From the NCBI RefSeq assembly GCF_014352855.1, contig NZ_CP060697.1:1570001-1634000 (forward strand): a stretch of DNA of 64,000 bases. Reading direction: 5' to 3'. The notes under the pieces are model-generated. The model saw only the letters and a program-made list of their open reading frames with translations. It did not search any database and was not told the DNA's origin. Positions 45,403 through 54,947 of the stretch are shown one piece after another. Each line of letters starts with the position of its first letter. The stretch's first letter is position 1. The DNA is from Sphingomonas sabuli. Lineage in GTDB: Bacteria > Pseudomonadota > Alphaproteobacteria > Sphingomonadales > Sphingomonadaceae. A program made the position numbers and the translations under genes.

Positions 45403-46121
45403 CGGGCTTGCTCCAGCCAGGTACGAAGGGCGTCGACGCCGTCCAGCCGATACTGGGCGCTGGTCGCGGCGCGCGGGCCGACGATCACCGCGGATCCGCC
45501 CAGCGCGATTGCCGCATCGAACGCGTCTTCATCGGTTAGGTCGTCGCCCACCGCGACCGGACGCCCGGAGGCGAAGGGCGGTTCCGCCATGAAGCTGCGC
45601 ACGATCGCGCCCTTGTCGGATCCGGGGGCGCGCAATTCGATCACCATCGACCCGTCCTGCGTGATGAAACCGTTCCGGCTGGCAAGGTCGATGGCAAAGG
45701 CGCGCGCAGCCTGCCCCATTTCGGGCGCGGTTCGAAAATGGAGGGCGGCGCCGGCCGGCTTGAGTTCCGCCACCAGCGCATTGTCCTTGGCGAACGCGAT
45801 GATCGCGGCGGTTACGTCGTCCAGATTTGCCGGCGGCGTCGAGCGCACCGGAATGCCGCCCGCCAGGCAATATTCGGCCCCATGGCTGCCGGCCATCGCC
45901 ACCGCATCGAGCCCGAGCCGTCCGGCAAGGTCGTCGAGCCCGCGCCCGCTGATGATCGCCAGTCGCCCGTCGAGAACGTCGTGCAGGCGCAGCAGCAGCG
46001 TGCGCAGTTTCTCGTCAACGACGATGGCGTCGGGATGGTCGGCGAAGTGGACGAGCGTCCCGTCGAGGTCGAGGAACATCGACGCGCCGTCGAGGAGCGA
46101 AGCGGGCGGCTGGCCTAGCAT
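45399..46121 (-). CDS. otsB: Trehalose-6-phosphate phosphatase OtsB
   Basis: A 240-residue HAD phosphatase that removes the phosphate from trehalose 6-phosphate. The nucleophile motif is FLDLDGTLVHF with Asp18 and Asp20. AIISGRGLDDLA and VGDDLTDEDAFDAA are HAD motifs 2 and 4. ATG 46121 is the best start (MLGQPPASLL). First gene of the otsB-GH15-otsA operon and divergent from the GT4-debranching pair, 113 nt away. Confidence 0.93.
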   Translation of the reverse strand: MLGQPPASLLDGASMFLDLDGTLVHFADHPDAIVVDEKLRTLLLRLHDVLDGRLAIISGRGLDDLAGRLGLDAVAMAGSHGAEYCLAGGIPVRSTPPANLDDVTAAIIAFAKDNALVAELKPAGAALHFRTAPEMGQAARAFAIDLASRNGFITQDGSMVIELRAPGSDKGAIVRSFMAEPPFASGRPVAVGDDLTDEDAFDAAIALGGSAVIVGPRAATSAQYRLDGVDALRTWLEQAR

Positions 46122-46234
46122 CGCGGCTGGATACCGGACCGGCACATCCGCGCAATGCCCAAACCGGCGACGGAACGGCGCTTTGCAGACTTCGTTATGT
46201 CCGCGAACCAATTCGTCAGACGGAGACTCCCCCA

Positions 46235-47296
46235 GTGCGTATCGCCCAGATTGCCCCGTTGGCCGAAGCCGTCCCTCCGAAACTGTATGGCGGGACCGAG
46301 CGCGTCATCTGGTGGCTGACCGAAGCCCTGGTGGACCTTGGCCATGACGTGACGCTGTATGCCAGCGCCGACAGCGATACGAGCGCGCGGCTTGTCCCCT
46401 GCGCCGACCAGGCGTTGCGGCTGGCGGGGATCAACGATCACCTTGCTTCGACCATCGCCATGCTTCGCCGGGTGATGGAGGACGCCGACAAGTTCGATGC
46501 GATCCACTTCCACATCGACTTCGTTCATTTTCCGATCTTCATGAACAAGCCGGACAACGTCTTCACCACCCTGCACGGGCGGCTGGACATCCCCGCCTTC
46601 TGGCCGGCCTTCGAAGCCTATCCGGAAATGAAGCTGGTCTCGATTTCCGACAACCAGCGGCTGCCGATGCCGAACGCCAGTTTCGTCAAGACGATCTACC
46701 ACGGCCTGCCCGAACATCTGATCCCGTTCAACGGGCAGAGCGGCGAATATCTTGCGTTTCTCGGCCGGATCTCGCCCGAAAAGCGGCCCGACCGCGCGAT
46801 CGAGATCGCCAAGCGCACCGGCACCAAGCTCAAGATGGCGGCCAAGGTCGACCATGCCGACCGCGCCTATTTCGAATCCGAGATCGAACCGTTGCTGGAC
46901 GATCCGCTGATCGAGTTCATCGGCGAGATCGACGACCGCCGGAAGCCCGAGTTCCTCGGCAACGCCAAGGCGCTGCTGTTCCCGATCGACTGGCCAGAAC
47001 CGTTCGGACTCGTCATGATCGAGGCCATGGCAGCAGGCACCCCCGTCGTCGCATGGCGCAATGGCTCCACCCCCGAGGTGATCGAAGATGGCCGCAACGG
47101 CTTTCTCGTCGAATCCATCGACGAGGCGGTGGCCGCGGTCGAACGGCTGGGCGACCTGCCGCGATCCGGCGTGCGGGGGGCGTTCGAGGACCGCTTCACC
47201 GCCCGGCGGATGGCGCAGGATTACGTCAACCTGTTCGAAACGGCGCGGGGACGGTCGGCGGGCCGGCGGTCGGAGCCGCTTCTGCTGGCGCATTGA
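46235..47296 (+). CDS. GT4-family glycosyltransferase
   Basis: A 353-residue GT-B glycosyltransferase. The N-terminal domain begins RIAQIAPLAEAVPPKLYGGT and contains GHDVTLYAS. The donor-binding part has AFLGRISPEKRPDRAI, PIDWPEPFGLVMIEAMAAGT with the E-x7-E motif, and PVVAWRNGSTPEVI. The donor and product are unknown. The GTG start is preceded by CGGAGA. It overlaps the debranching-enzyme gene and is divergent from otsB, so a role in alpha-glucan or trehalose-linked metabolism is inferred. Confidence 0.88.
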   Translation: MRIAQIAPLAEAVPPKLYGGTERVIWWLTEALVDLGHDVTLYASADSDTSARLVPCADQALRLAGINDHLASTIAMLRRVMEDADKFDAIHFHIDFVHFPIFMNKPDNVFTTLHGRLDIPAFWPAFEAYPEMKLVSISDNQRLPMPNASFVKTIYHGLPEHLIPFNGQSGEYLAFLGRISPEKRPDRAIEIAKRTGTKLKMAAKVDHADRAYFESEIEPLLDDPLIEFIGEIDDRRKPEFLGNAKALLFPIDWPEPFGLVMIEAMAAGTPVVAWRNGSTPEVIEDGRNGFLVESIDEAVAAVERLGDLPRSGVRGAFEDRFTARRMAQDYVNLFETARGRSAGRRSEPLLLAH

Positions 47297-49500
47297 TTTT
47301 GAACTATCCGGGCACACCCACGGCGGCGGGGGCGGACGAAGCCGCGCCGCCGGAAACCGACTATCGGATCGACGTCACCGAATCGCTGGTCGAGCGCACG
47401 CTGCGTTCGCTCAAGCACAACGATCTGTTCGCGGTGTTCGACCAGCAGGGAAATTGCCGCGGCGGCGCCAGCGGACCCGACGGGCTGTTCTACAAGGACA
47501 CGCGCTTCCTGTCGCACCTGATGCTGCGGCTGTGCGATTCAGAACCGATGCAGCTCGGCTCGGTCGTGCTCGACGACAATGGCGCGATGGTCGTCGACCT
47601 CAGCAACGCCGACCTCCATTCGCCGAGCGGAGCGATCTGGCTGCACCGCGAATCGGTCCACCTGCAGCGCTTCAAGTTCCTGTCGGGCAACGCCGCCTAC
47701 GAGCGCATCCGGGTCCGTGCCTTCGACCCCGTCGGGCGGACCATGTCGCTGTCGCTGGAATTTCACTGCGACTTTGCCGATCTGTTCGAAGTGCGCGGCG
47801 CCAGCCGCATGCACCACGGCAAGCGCAGCATCGCGGTCACCTCCGATCGCGAAGTCGTCTACCGCTACGTCGGCCTCGACGACGTGGCGCGCGAGGCGGT
47901 GATGCGCTTCGACCCGCCGCCGTCGGAAATCAGCGAGCATAACGTCCGCTGGGAACTCGACCTGGACGAAACGCCCGAACAGACCGTGCTGTGGCAGGTC
48001 AGCTGCCGCATCGCCGGCGAGGAGGACGAGGACCGCGCCCCGGCAGCGGCCTATCGCGCGATGCGCCGCGGGCGGGCCGCGCTCAACACCGAACGGGTGC
48101 AGGCGAGCAGCGACAATTCGCTGTTCAACGCGATCATCAAGCGGGCCTGGTCGGACCTCGACATGCTGGTTACCCAGACCCCGCACGGCGAATATCCCTA
48201 TGCCGGCGTCCCCTGGTACAGCACCATCTTCGGCCGCGACGGCATCATCACCGCGCTGCAGACGCTGTGGTGCGCCCCCTCGCTGGCGCGCGGCGTGCTC
48301 AAGACCTTGGCCGCGCTGCAGGCGACCGCGATCGACGCCAAGGCCGACGCCCAGCCGGGCAAGATCCTGCACGAAACCCGCGGCGGCGAAATGGCGGCGC
48401 TCGGGGAAGTGCCGTTCGGCCGCTATTACGGCTCGGTCGATTCCACCCCGCTCTTCGTCCTCCTTGCCGGGCGCTATTTCGAGCGCACCGGCGACATCGA
48501 GACCATCCGGCAGATCTGGCCCAACATCGTCGCGGCGATCGGCTGGATGGACGACTATGGCGACGAGGACGGCGACGGCTTCATCGAATATTCGCGGATG
48601 ACCGAACAGGGCCTGTCCAACCAGGGCTGGAAGGACAGTTTCGACAGCATCTTCCACGCCGACGGCCGCCTGGCCGAAGGACCGATCGCGCTGTGCGAAG
48701 TGCAGGCCTACGCCTTCGCCGCAAGGAAGGAAGCCGCCCCGCTCGCCGCATTGCTCGGCGAGACGGCGATGGCGCAGAAGCTGGCCGACGATGCCGAGGC
48801 GTTGCGGCAGGCGTTCGAAGACAAGTTCTGGCTGGAGGATCTTGGCACCTACGCCCTGGCGCTCGACGGCAAGAAGCAGCCGTGCCGGGTGCTCTCGTCC
48901 AACGCCGGTCATTGCCTGTTCGCCGGCATCGCCGCGCCCGACCGCGCGCGGCGCGTCGCCGATCACCTGCTTGGCCAGCGGCTATTCTCGGGCTGGGGCG
49001 TGCGTACGATCGCCAGCGGCGAGGCGCGCTACAATCCGATGTCCTATCACAACGGGTCGATCTGGCCGCACGACAACGGGCTGATCGCGCTCGGCCTTGC
49101 CCGCTATGGCTGCAAGCAGGAGATCGCCGCCATCTTCGGCGGCATCTTCGACAGCGCCACCTACAACGAGCTGCGGCGCTTGCCCGAACTGTTCTGCGGC
49201 TTTGCCCGGCGCAAGCGCAGCGGCCCGACCAGCTACCCCGTCGCCTGTTCCCCGCAGGCGTGGGCGGCGGCAACCATCTTCGCGCTCATATCGGCGTCGA
49301 TCGGGTGCGAATTCGACCTCGAGGCGCGCGAATTGCGGCTGATCGACCCGGTCCTTCCGGGCTTCCTCGACGAATTGACCCTGCGCAACATCGTCATCGG
49401 CAATTCGTCGGTCGACATCCGCCTGACCCGGGCCGGCGACGACGTCACCACTACCTCCCTCCGCCGCAGCGGCGCCAGCCGTCTGACAATCAGCAAGTGA
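47293..49500 (+). CDS. Amylo-alpha-1,6-glucosidase (glycogen debranching-type)
   Basis: A protein of about 735 residues. It has an N-terminal glycogen-debranching-enzyme domain (LFAVFDQQGNCRGGASGPDG) and a C-terminal (alpha/alpha)6 barrel with WYSTIFGRDGIITALQT, QGWKDSFDSIFHADGR and NPMSYHNGSIWPHDNGLIA. It would trim alpha-1,6 branches of a glucan. The start is TTG in a TTGA overlap with the GT4 stop (47293), or the TTG two codons later. No classical glgA, glgB or glgC is adjacent. Confidence 0.88.
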   Translation: MILNYPGTPTAAGADEAAPPETDYRIDVTESLVERTLRSLKHNDLFAVFDQQGNCRGGASGPDGLFYKDTRFLSHLMLRLCDSEPMQLGSVVLDDNGAMVVDLSNADLHSPSGAIWLHRESVHLQRFKFLSGNAAYERIRVRAFDPVGRTMSLSLEFHCDFADLFEVRGASRMHHGKRSIAVTSDREVVYRYVGLDDVAREAVMRFDPPPSEISEHNVRWELDLDETPEQTVLWQVSCRIAGEEDEDRAPAAAYRAMRRGRAALNTERVQASSDNSLFNAIIKRAWSDLDMLVTQTPHGEYPYAGVPWYSTIFGRDGIITALQTLWCAPSLARGVLKTLAALQATAIDAKADAQPGKILHETRGGEMAALGEVPFGRYYGSVDSTPLFVLLAGRYFERTGDIETIRQIWPNIVAAIGWMDDYGDEDGDGFIEYSRMTEQGLSNQGWKDSFDSIFHADGRLAEGPIALCEVQAYAFAARKEAAPLAALLGETAMAQKLADDAEALRQAFEDKFWLEDLGTYALALDGKKQPCRVLSSNAGHCLFAGIAAPDRARRVADHLLGQRLFSGWGVRTIASGEARYNPMSYHNGSIWPHDNGLIALGLARYGCKQEIAAIFGGIFDSATYNELRRLPELFCGFARRKRSGPTSYPVACSPQAWAAATIFALISASIGCEFDLEARELRLIDPVLPGFLDELTLRNIVIGNSSVDIRLTRAGDDVTTTSLRRSGASRLTISK

Positions 49501-49524
49501 GCGAGGTGCCGGCCGTCGGGCCGG

Positions 49525-49614
<90 letters not shown>

Positions 49615-49722
49615 GCAAGGCACGTCAGGGCTTGTGCCGTAAAGTCCGGCGACGGTCGCGGCGGGGCCTGTAGCAACCGCCCTTGCCCTTGCCTAGTCCG
49701 CCGCGCGGCCTAGATTGCACCC

Positions 49723-50097
49723 ATGTCGTCTGCAGATCGTTCGTCCATCATGAGCGCATCCCCCATCCCCGCCATGCCGCAAGCGCGCTTCGCCATCGGC
49801 GAAGTGGTGCGTCATCGGCTGCTCGATTTTCGCGGGGTGATCTTCGACGTCGATCCGCAATTCGCCAACAGCGACGAATGGTATGACGCGATTCCCGAGC
49901 CGATGCGCCCGTCGAAGGACCAGCCCTTCTATCACCTGCTCGCCGAAAACGCCGAAGCCAGCTACGTTGCCTATGTCAGCCAGCAGAATCTGGTTCATGA
50001 CGAAAGCGACGAGCCGATCGACCATCCGGCCATTCCCAGCATGTTCGACAGCTTCGATGGCGAGCGGTACAAGCTGCGCCCCGAACACCGGCACTAG
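49723..50097 (+). CDS. hspQ: Heat-shock protein HspQ
   Basis: A 124-residue HspQ-family protein. In E. coli HspQ is a specificity factor for the Lon protease and is linked to replication control. Family stretches are FAIGEVVRHRLLDFRGVIFDVDP, NSDEWYDAIPEPMRPSKDQP and the C-terminal IPSMFDSFDGERYKLRPEHR. ATG 49723 is used; ATG 49750 (MSASPIPAM) is an alternative, and neither has a strong ribosome-binding site. Confidence 0.88.
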   Translation: MSSADRSSIMSASPIPAMPQARFAIGEVVRHRLLDFRGVIFDVDPQFANSDEWYDAIPEPMRPSKDQPFYHLLAENAEASYVAYVSQQNLVHDESDEPIDHPAIPSMFDSFDGERYKLRPEHRH

Positions 50098-50187
50098 GTT
50101 GACAGCATAGGGCCGCTGCCATAGGCGGCACGCTTTCGCGCGAAGGCCTCGGCCTGCCGCGCGCCACACGCATTAGAAGAGAAGCCA

Positions 50188-50754
50188 ATGTTCGCAGTCG
50201 TGCGCACGGGCGGCAAGCAATACCGCGTCGCCCCCGGAGACAAGATCGTCGTCGAGAAGATGGACGGAGACGCCGGTGACACCGTCACTCTTGGCGACAT
50301 CCTCCTCGCCGGCGACGGGTCGGACCTGAAGAAGACCGACGGCCTCAAGGTGTTGGCCGAGATCATCGCCCAGGCGAAGGGCGAGAAGGTCACCGTGTTC
50401 AAGAAGCGCCGCCGCCACAATTACCGGCGCAAGCAGGGCCACCGCCAGCAGCACACGATCCTGCGCATCACGCAGATCGGCGACCAGAAGGCGCCGAAGC
50501 AGGACAATGCCAAGGCCGCGACGAAGTCGGAGCAGGCCCCGGCGAAGGCCAAGGCCGCCGACACCGCCGCGACCAGCGAAAAGGTCGAGACCAAGGCGCC
50601 GCCGAAGGCCGAAGCCAAGACCGAGACTAAGGCCGAAAAGCCCGCCGCCAAGACGGAAAAGAAGGCTGCGCCGGCCAAGGCAAAGTCCGAATCGACAAAA
50701 AATGCTGCACCTGCTAAGGACGCGGCCAAGAAGACAACCAAGCCGAAGAAGTAA
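50188..50754 (+). CDS. rplU: Ribosomal protein L21 with long Lys/Ala-rich tail
   Basis: A 188-residue protein. Residues 1-104 form a complete bL21 ([46 protein letters not shown]). The next 84 residues are a repetitive Lys/Ala/Pro/Thr/Glu tail ([20 protein letters not shown]), which nearly doubles the usual size of about 103. The rplU-rpmA pair is standard, 5 nt apart. The tail is probably disordered and extends from the ribosome surface. Confidence 0.95.
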   Translation: MFAVVRTGGKQYRVAPGDKIVVEKMDGDAGDTVTLGDILLAGDGSDLKKTDGLKVLAEIIAQAKGEKVTVFKKRRRHNYRRKQGHRQQHTILRITQIGDQKAPKQDNAKAATKSEQAPAKAKAADTAATSEKVETKAPPKAEAKTETKAEKPAAKTEKKAAPAKAKSESTKNAAPAKDAAKKTTKPKK

Positions 50755-50759
50755 GCGAA

Positions 50760-51029
50760 ATGGCACATAAGAAAGCAGGCGGCTCGTCCCGCAACGGCCG
50801 CGACAGCGAAGCCAAGCGCCTCGGCGTGAAGAAGTTCGGCGGAGAATCCGTTCTCGCCGGCAACATCATCGTGCGCCAACGCGGCACGAAATGGCACCCG
50901 GGCGACAACGTCGGCCTGGGCAAGGATCATACCCTGTTTGCGCTGATTAATGGCTCCGTCGCGTTTCGCGACGGCAAGCTCGGCCGCAAGTATGTCCATG
51001 TCATGCCGGCAGCCGAAGCGACAAAATAG
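50760..51029 (+). CDS. rpmA: Ribosomal protein L27
   Basis: An 89-residue bL27, of normal length. It begins [20 protein letters not shown] and contains [19 protein letters not shown] [19 protein letters not shown]. The N-terminal tail reaches the peptidyl-transferase centre. It follows rplU by 5 nt and ends 68 nt before a strong rho-independent terminator. Confidence 0.97.
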   Translation: MAHKKAGGSSRNGRDSEAKRLGVKKFGGESVLAGNIIVRQRGTKWHPGDNVGLGKDHTLFALINGSVAFRDGKLGRKYVHVMPAAEATK

Positions 51030-51097
51030 GAACGGTCATAAAGGGTCCGTTCCCATCAGGGGGCGGCCCGGACGAGATCCGAAACGATCGAGACCAC

Positions 51098-51137
51098 AAG
51101 GGAGAAGAGGGCAGCCCCCTCCTCTCCCTTCTTTTTT
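51098..51137 (+). terminator. Rho-independent terminator of rplU-rpmA
   Basis: A GC-rich hairpin (AAGGGAGA-AGAGGG / CCCTC-CTCTCCCTT with a small mismatch) followed by a run of six T residues at 51132-51137. It lies 68 nt after the rpmA stop and closes the rplU-rpmA operon. Confidence 0.85.
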
Positions 51138-51208
51138 GCGAAGAAGGATCATCTTCTCCCGAAACTGTCACGCACCGCCGCTAGCGGGCGTGGGCGAGGA
51201 GACGGGGC

Positions 51209-51766
51209 ATGTTCGCAAGGACGCCAAGATTGCTGTTGAGGCCGGGATTTCCCGAAGACGCTGCCGCGCTGGCCGCGGCGATTGCCGACGAACGCATCGT
51301 CCGCAATCTGGCGACCGCGCCGTGGCCTTATGCCCGCCGCGATGCGGAAGCGTTCCTGGCGGCGCCGCGCGATCCCATCCTGCCCTCCTTCCTGATCATC
51401 GAGCGCACCGGCGGCGCGCCGCGGCTCGTGGGATCCTGCGGGCTTGGCCGGCGGCCGTCGGGCGCGGTCGAGCTTGGCTACTGGATTGCCCGCGCGCACT
51501 GGGGCCGGGGCTTTGCCACCGAAGCGGCGACCGCGGTGATCGACGTCGCCCGGGCGCTTGGCCTGACGTCGCTCGAAGCTTCGCACTTCCTCGACAATCC
51601 GGCGTCGGGCCGGGTGCTCGAGAAGCTGGGGTTCATGCCGACCGGGATCGTCGCTCCCCGGGCCAGTTGCGCCCGCGCCGAAGACACTCCGGCGCGATTC
51701 CTCAGCCTGCAGCTGGAAGGCTGCGCGGACCTGCCGGGTCCGGAAGGGGAAGTGCTGGCCGCCTAG
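51209..51766 (+). CDS. GNAT-family N-acetyltransferase
   Basis: A 185-residue acetyltransferase of the RimJ/RimL type. The family start is TPRLLLRPGFPEDAAALAAA. The acetyl-CoA motif A region reads ELGYWIARAHWGRGFATEAAT and the LGLTSLEASHFLDNPASGRVLEKLGF motif B follows. The substrate is unknown. The gene often lies next to rplU, rpmA and obgE; here obgE is 7.9 kb away. GAGGAG precedes the ATG. Confidence 0.9.
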   Translation: MFARTPRLLLRPGFPEDAAALAAAIADERIVRNLATAPWPYARRDAEAFLAAPRDPILPSFLIIERTGGAPRLVGSCGLGRRPSGAVELGYWIARAHWGRGFATEAATAVIDVARALGLTSLEASHFLDNPASGRVLEKLGFMPTGIVAPRASCARAEDTPARFLSLQLEGCADLPGPEGEVLAA

Positions 51767-52641
51767 GCGGCGTTGCGGACGCGCTTGGCGGGGGCTGGGG
51801 CCGAGCGGGCCTCGGCGCTCGCTTCGTAGGCGCGCAGCAGGTCGCGGTCGTCCTCGTTCCACGGGTGGAAGCCGGGCAGGAAGAATTTGAACCAGGCGCC
51901 CGCGATCTTGCGGAACATGCCCGGCGCGATCCACAGATACCATAGCAGCGACGCCCAGGCGCGCAGGCCGGTGACGCCGTCCTGCCGCATCAGCTCGAGC
52001 GCTCCGGCGGTGCGGTCGACGACGAAGTTGCGGGTGATGAACAGCATCACCTTGGCCTTCACCGTCCAGCGCTTGCGCCGGGTCCAGTCGCGCGTCGCGT
52101 GCAGCCAGGTGTCATAGGCGACGCCCTTGTGCTCGATCTCCTCGGCCGCGTGCCAGCGCCACAGTGCCGCGGCATCGGGATCGGCGCCGGCCAGGTGCTT
52201 CGGCTGCTTGAGCAGCTGGTGCGCGAGGATGGCGGTGAAATGCTCCAGCGCCATCGTCGCCGCCAAGCTGACGATCTTGGGCCGGCTGGTGGTCACCGCG
52301 AGCCGCTTGGCGACCTGCGCATCGAGCAGCGTGAGGTCGTAGCCGGCGTCGGTCGCGCGCCGGTTGAACGCATCATGCTCGCGGCTGTGAATGGCTTCCT
52401 GCGTGGTGAAGCCCTTGATGTCGGCGGCCAATTGCGGCGGCGCGCCGTCGCGGAATGCGCGGACGCTGTCGACGAAGAAGGCCTCGCCGACCGGAAAGGT
52501 CGAGGACAAGGCATTGTAGATCGCCGTGGCTTCGACGCTGCCGCCGTGCCACAGGCGCTGCGGCAGGGCATCGCGCTCGAACTTGCGGTCGCGCGGCGTG
52601 ATCGTCAGGTCTGCCGGGGTCGGAAGGGTCGTGGTTGCCAT
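51763..52641 (-). CDS. Predicted metal-dependent hydrolase (PF10118-like)
   Basis: A 292-residue helical protein resembling the PF10118 predicted metal-dependent hydrolases, with ferritin-like metal ligands. The motifs are FTTQEAIHSREHDAFNRRA, AATMALEHFTAILAHQ and RWHAAEEIEHKGVAYDTW. A C-terminal hydrophobic stretch (SLLWYLWIAPGMFRKI) may bind membrane. The substrate is unknown. It is divergent from a TetR regulator and probably controlled by it. Confidence 0.8.
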   Translation of the reverse strand: MATTTLPTPADLTITPRDRKFERDALPQRLWHGGSVEATAIYNALSSTFPVGEAFFVDSVRAFRDGAPPQLAADIKGFTTQEAIHSREHDAFNRRATDAGYDLTLLDAQVAKRLAVTTSRPKIVSLAATMALEHFTAILAHQLLKQPKHLAGADPDAAALWRWHAAEEIEHKGVAYDTWLHATRDWTRRKRWTVKAKVMLFITRNFVVDRTAGALELMRQDGVTGLRAWASLLWYLWIAPGMFRKIAGAWFKFFLPGFHPWNEDDRDLLRAYEASAEARSAPAPAKRVRNAA

Positions 52642-52655
52642 GCCCGATAGCTATA

Positions 52656-52664
52656 GTAACTTAC
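52656..52664. promoter_or_regulatory. Small dyad in hydrolase/TetR divergent region
   Basis: A short symmetric element, GTAA-C-TTAC, in the 27-nt space between the divergent start codons of the hydrolase and TetR genes. It is a plausible TetR-type half-site pair, but it is too short to be convincing on its own. Confidence 0.25.
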
Positions 52665-52668
52665 AAAG

Positions 52669-53244
52669 ATGTCAATAAGAGCCCGCCGACTGCCGCCCGA
52701 ACAAAGCCGTTCCGCCGCGCTGGACGCCGCGCGGGCGATCCTGCTCGAACAGGGGCCGCAGGCGGTTACCTTGAAGGCGGTCGCCGCGCGCGTCGGCCGC
52801 ACCCATGCCAACCTAATCCACCACTTCGGATCGGCGGCGGAGCTTCAGTCGGCGCTGGCCGGCCATATCGCCGACCGCGTCACCAGCAGCATCGGCGACG
52901 CCGTGCAGCGGGCGCGCAGCGGCGCCACCGACGCGCGCGAAGTGGTCGACCGCACGTTCGATGCCTTCGGCCGCGAAGGCGCCGGCGCGCTGGCGGCATG
53001 GATGATTGTGTCGGGCGACCGCGATGCGCTGGACCCGATCCTGCAATCGCTCCGCGGCCTCGTCGCCGAGCTCAGCGTCGGCCGGGACGAACATCATGTC
53101 GCGGAAACCACGCTGTGGCTGGTGCTGGCCGCGCTGGGCGATTCGCTGCTCGGCGAATCGATCGCCGCCGCGCTCCAGCTGCCCGCCGATACCGCCCGGG
53201 CAATGGCGGCCGAGCGCATCGCCGCGGCCCTCTCGGAAGGCTGA
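52669..53244 (+). CDS. TetR-family regulator
   Basis: A 191-residue TetR/AcrR-type repressor. The N-terminal helix-turn-helix reads AVTLKAVAARVGRTHANLIHHFGSAAELQSALAG in pieces over residues 34-65. The C-terminal ligand domain is Ala/Leu-rich. It is divergent from the PF10118-like hydrolase gene with 27 nt between them, so local autoregulation is likely. The ligand is unknown. Confidence 0.87.
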   Translation: MSIRARRLPPEQSRSAALDAARAILLEQGPQAVTLKAVAARVGRTHANLIHHFGSAAELQSALAGHIADRVTSSIGDAVQRARSGATDAREVVDRTFDAFGREGAGALAAWMIVSGDRDALDPILQSLRGLVAELSVGRDEHHVAETTLWLVLAALGDSLLGESIAAALQLPADTARAMAAERIAAALSEG

Positions 53245-53327
53245 CGAGCGCGCGGTTCCGCCGCTGGTAAATTCGGCTATAACCCTGCCGCGCAGCCACG
53301 CTGCGCTGGGGGGCGTCCGGACGAACC

Positions 53328-54947
53328 GTGTTCAAGGATATTCTCACTGATCGTTCCGGCCGGGTGATTGCGCTGGCGCGCGCCGTGCTCGCCGCCGTCT
53401 TCCTGTTCGCGATCTGGATCGACCCCAACCAGCCGGTACAGGCGGCCGACCTGACCTATGCGACCCTTGGCGCCTATGTCGGCGCCGCCGTCCTTGTCGC
53501 CGTCCTGACGTGGAACCACTGGTGGCTGGACGCCCGGCTGGCCGGACCGGCGCATGTCGTCGACATCGGCATGTTCGGTCTGCTGGTCTATGCGACCGAC
53601 GGTTACACCAGTCCGTTCTTCGTCTTCTTCGTCTTCCTCGTCCTGTCGGCCGCGATCCGCTGGGGCTGGCGCCAGACCGCGCTGACGGCGCTGGCGGTAA
53701 TGGTGCTGTACTTCGTCATCGGCCTGACGACGGCCAACGTTACCGATCCCGAATTCGACCTGCAGCGGTTCATCATCCGCAGCGGCAACCTGCTCATCCT
53801 GTCGCTGCTGCTGATCTGGTTCGGGGTCACCCACGGCTTTTCGGGACGGGCCGCGACCGACAACGTGCTGCGCGATCCGTCCGGCGGCGACGTGCTCGAA
53901 AGCGGCGTTGCGCAGGCGGCCGCGGCGACCGGCGCGTCGCTGGCGCTGCTGGTATGGCGCAAGGCCTCCTCCGGCGCCATCCAGCTGGTCACGCTCAGGC
54001 GCGGCATGCTCGACCAGGCGACCGTGCAATCGCCGATACGCCCCTTCGCCGAAACGCCGTTCCTGTTCGAAGTGAAGCGCGACCGCGCCTTGTGCCGCAC
54101 CGCGCACCAGCGGCTATGTTTCGCCAGCGCCAGGGACCTTGCCGACATCGGCCTGCTGGCGGATGCCGGTATTGACGAGGGTCTTGCCCTGCCGGTGCGC
54201 ACCGACGCCGGCCGCGGCATGCTGTACCTTGGCAATATCCGCAGCCTGTGCACCGATCACCTCGACCTTGGCCACAGCCTTGGCGCGGCGCTGGCGCGCC
54301 ACATTCAACGCAACGCCCTGCTCACCGCAGTCGAAGAAGGTGCCGTCGCCCGTGCGCGCCTGTCGCTGGCCCGCGACCTGCACGACAGCATCGTCCAGTT
54401 CCTTGCCGGTGCGACCTTCCGTGTCGAGGCGATCAGCCGCTCGGTGCGCGCGGGCGAGAAGCCGCAGGCCGAGCTCGAGGATCTCAAGCTGTTGTTGCTT
54501 CAGGAACAGCAGGAACTGCGTTCCGCGGTCGGCGCCCTGCGCAGCGAACGAATCGCCCTGCCGCGGCTTGCGGCGGACCTGCGGGCGCTGTGCGACCGGC
54601 TCGCGCGGCAATGGGACATTCGCTGCAGCTTTTTCGCCCAGGTCGGCGAAGCCAGCGCGCCGATGCGGCTGCATCTCGACACGCATCAACTGGTCCGCGA
54701 AGCCGTCGCCAATGCGGTCCGCCACGCCAGTGCCAAGACCGTGATCGTGCAGCTGACCGACGACGATGAAGACTTGCGGCTCGACATCGGCAATGACGGT
54801 GGCGGCAACCAGCGGCTGGTCGACGGCAAGCCCTGGTCGCTCCGCGAACGGGTCGAGGAAGCGAACGGGACGTTGATGCTGTCGACACAGGCGAAAGGGA
54901 CGAACATTTCGATCACCCTTCCGCTCAGAGAGGACAATCGCGCATGA
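53328..54947 (+). CDS. Sensor histidine kinase, HisKA_3 (NarX/UhpB) type
   Basis: A 539-residue sensor kinase. It has five or six N-terminal TM helices (about residues 12-170), then a cytoplasmic GAF-like region with Cys257, Cys264 and Cys308. The dimerisation/phosphoacceptor motif LARDLHDSIVQFLAG has His352. An HATPase domain follows (LVREAVANAVRHAS, LDIGNDGGG). The start is GTG 53328. It overlaps the response-regulator gene by 4 nt. The signal is unknown; the membrane domain suggests sensing in the envelope. Confidence 0.9.
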   Translation: MFKDILTDRSGRVIALARAVLAAVFLFAIWIDPNQPVQAADLTYATLGAYVGAAVLVAVLTWNHWWLDARLAGPAHVVDIGMFGLLVYATDGYTSPFFVFFVFLVLSAAIRWGWRQTALTALAVMVLYFVIGLTTANVTDPEFDLQRFIIRSGNLLILSLLLIWFGVTHGFSGRAATDNVLRDPSGGDVLESGVAQAAAATGASLALLVWRKASSGAIQLVTLRRGMLDQATVQSPIRPFAETPFLFEVKRDRALCRTAHQRLCFASARDLADIGLLADAGIDEGLALPVRTDAGRGMLYLGNIRSLCTDHLDLGHSLGAALARHIQRNALLTAVEEGAVARARLSLARDLHDSIVQFLAGATFRVEAISRSVRAGEKPQAELEDLKLLLLQEQQELRSAVGALRSERIALPRLAADLRALCDRLARQWDIRCSFFAQVGEASAPMRLHLDTHQLVREAVANAVRHASAKTVIVQLTDDDEDLRLDIGNDGGGNQRLVDGKPWSLRERVEEANGTLMLSTQAKGTNISITLPLREDNRA

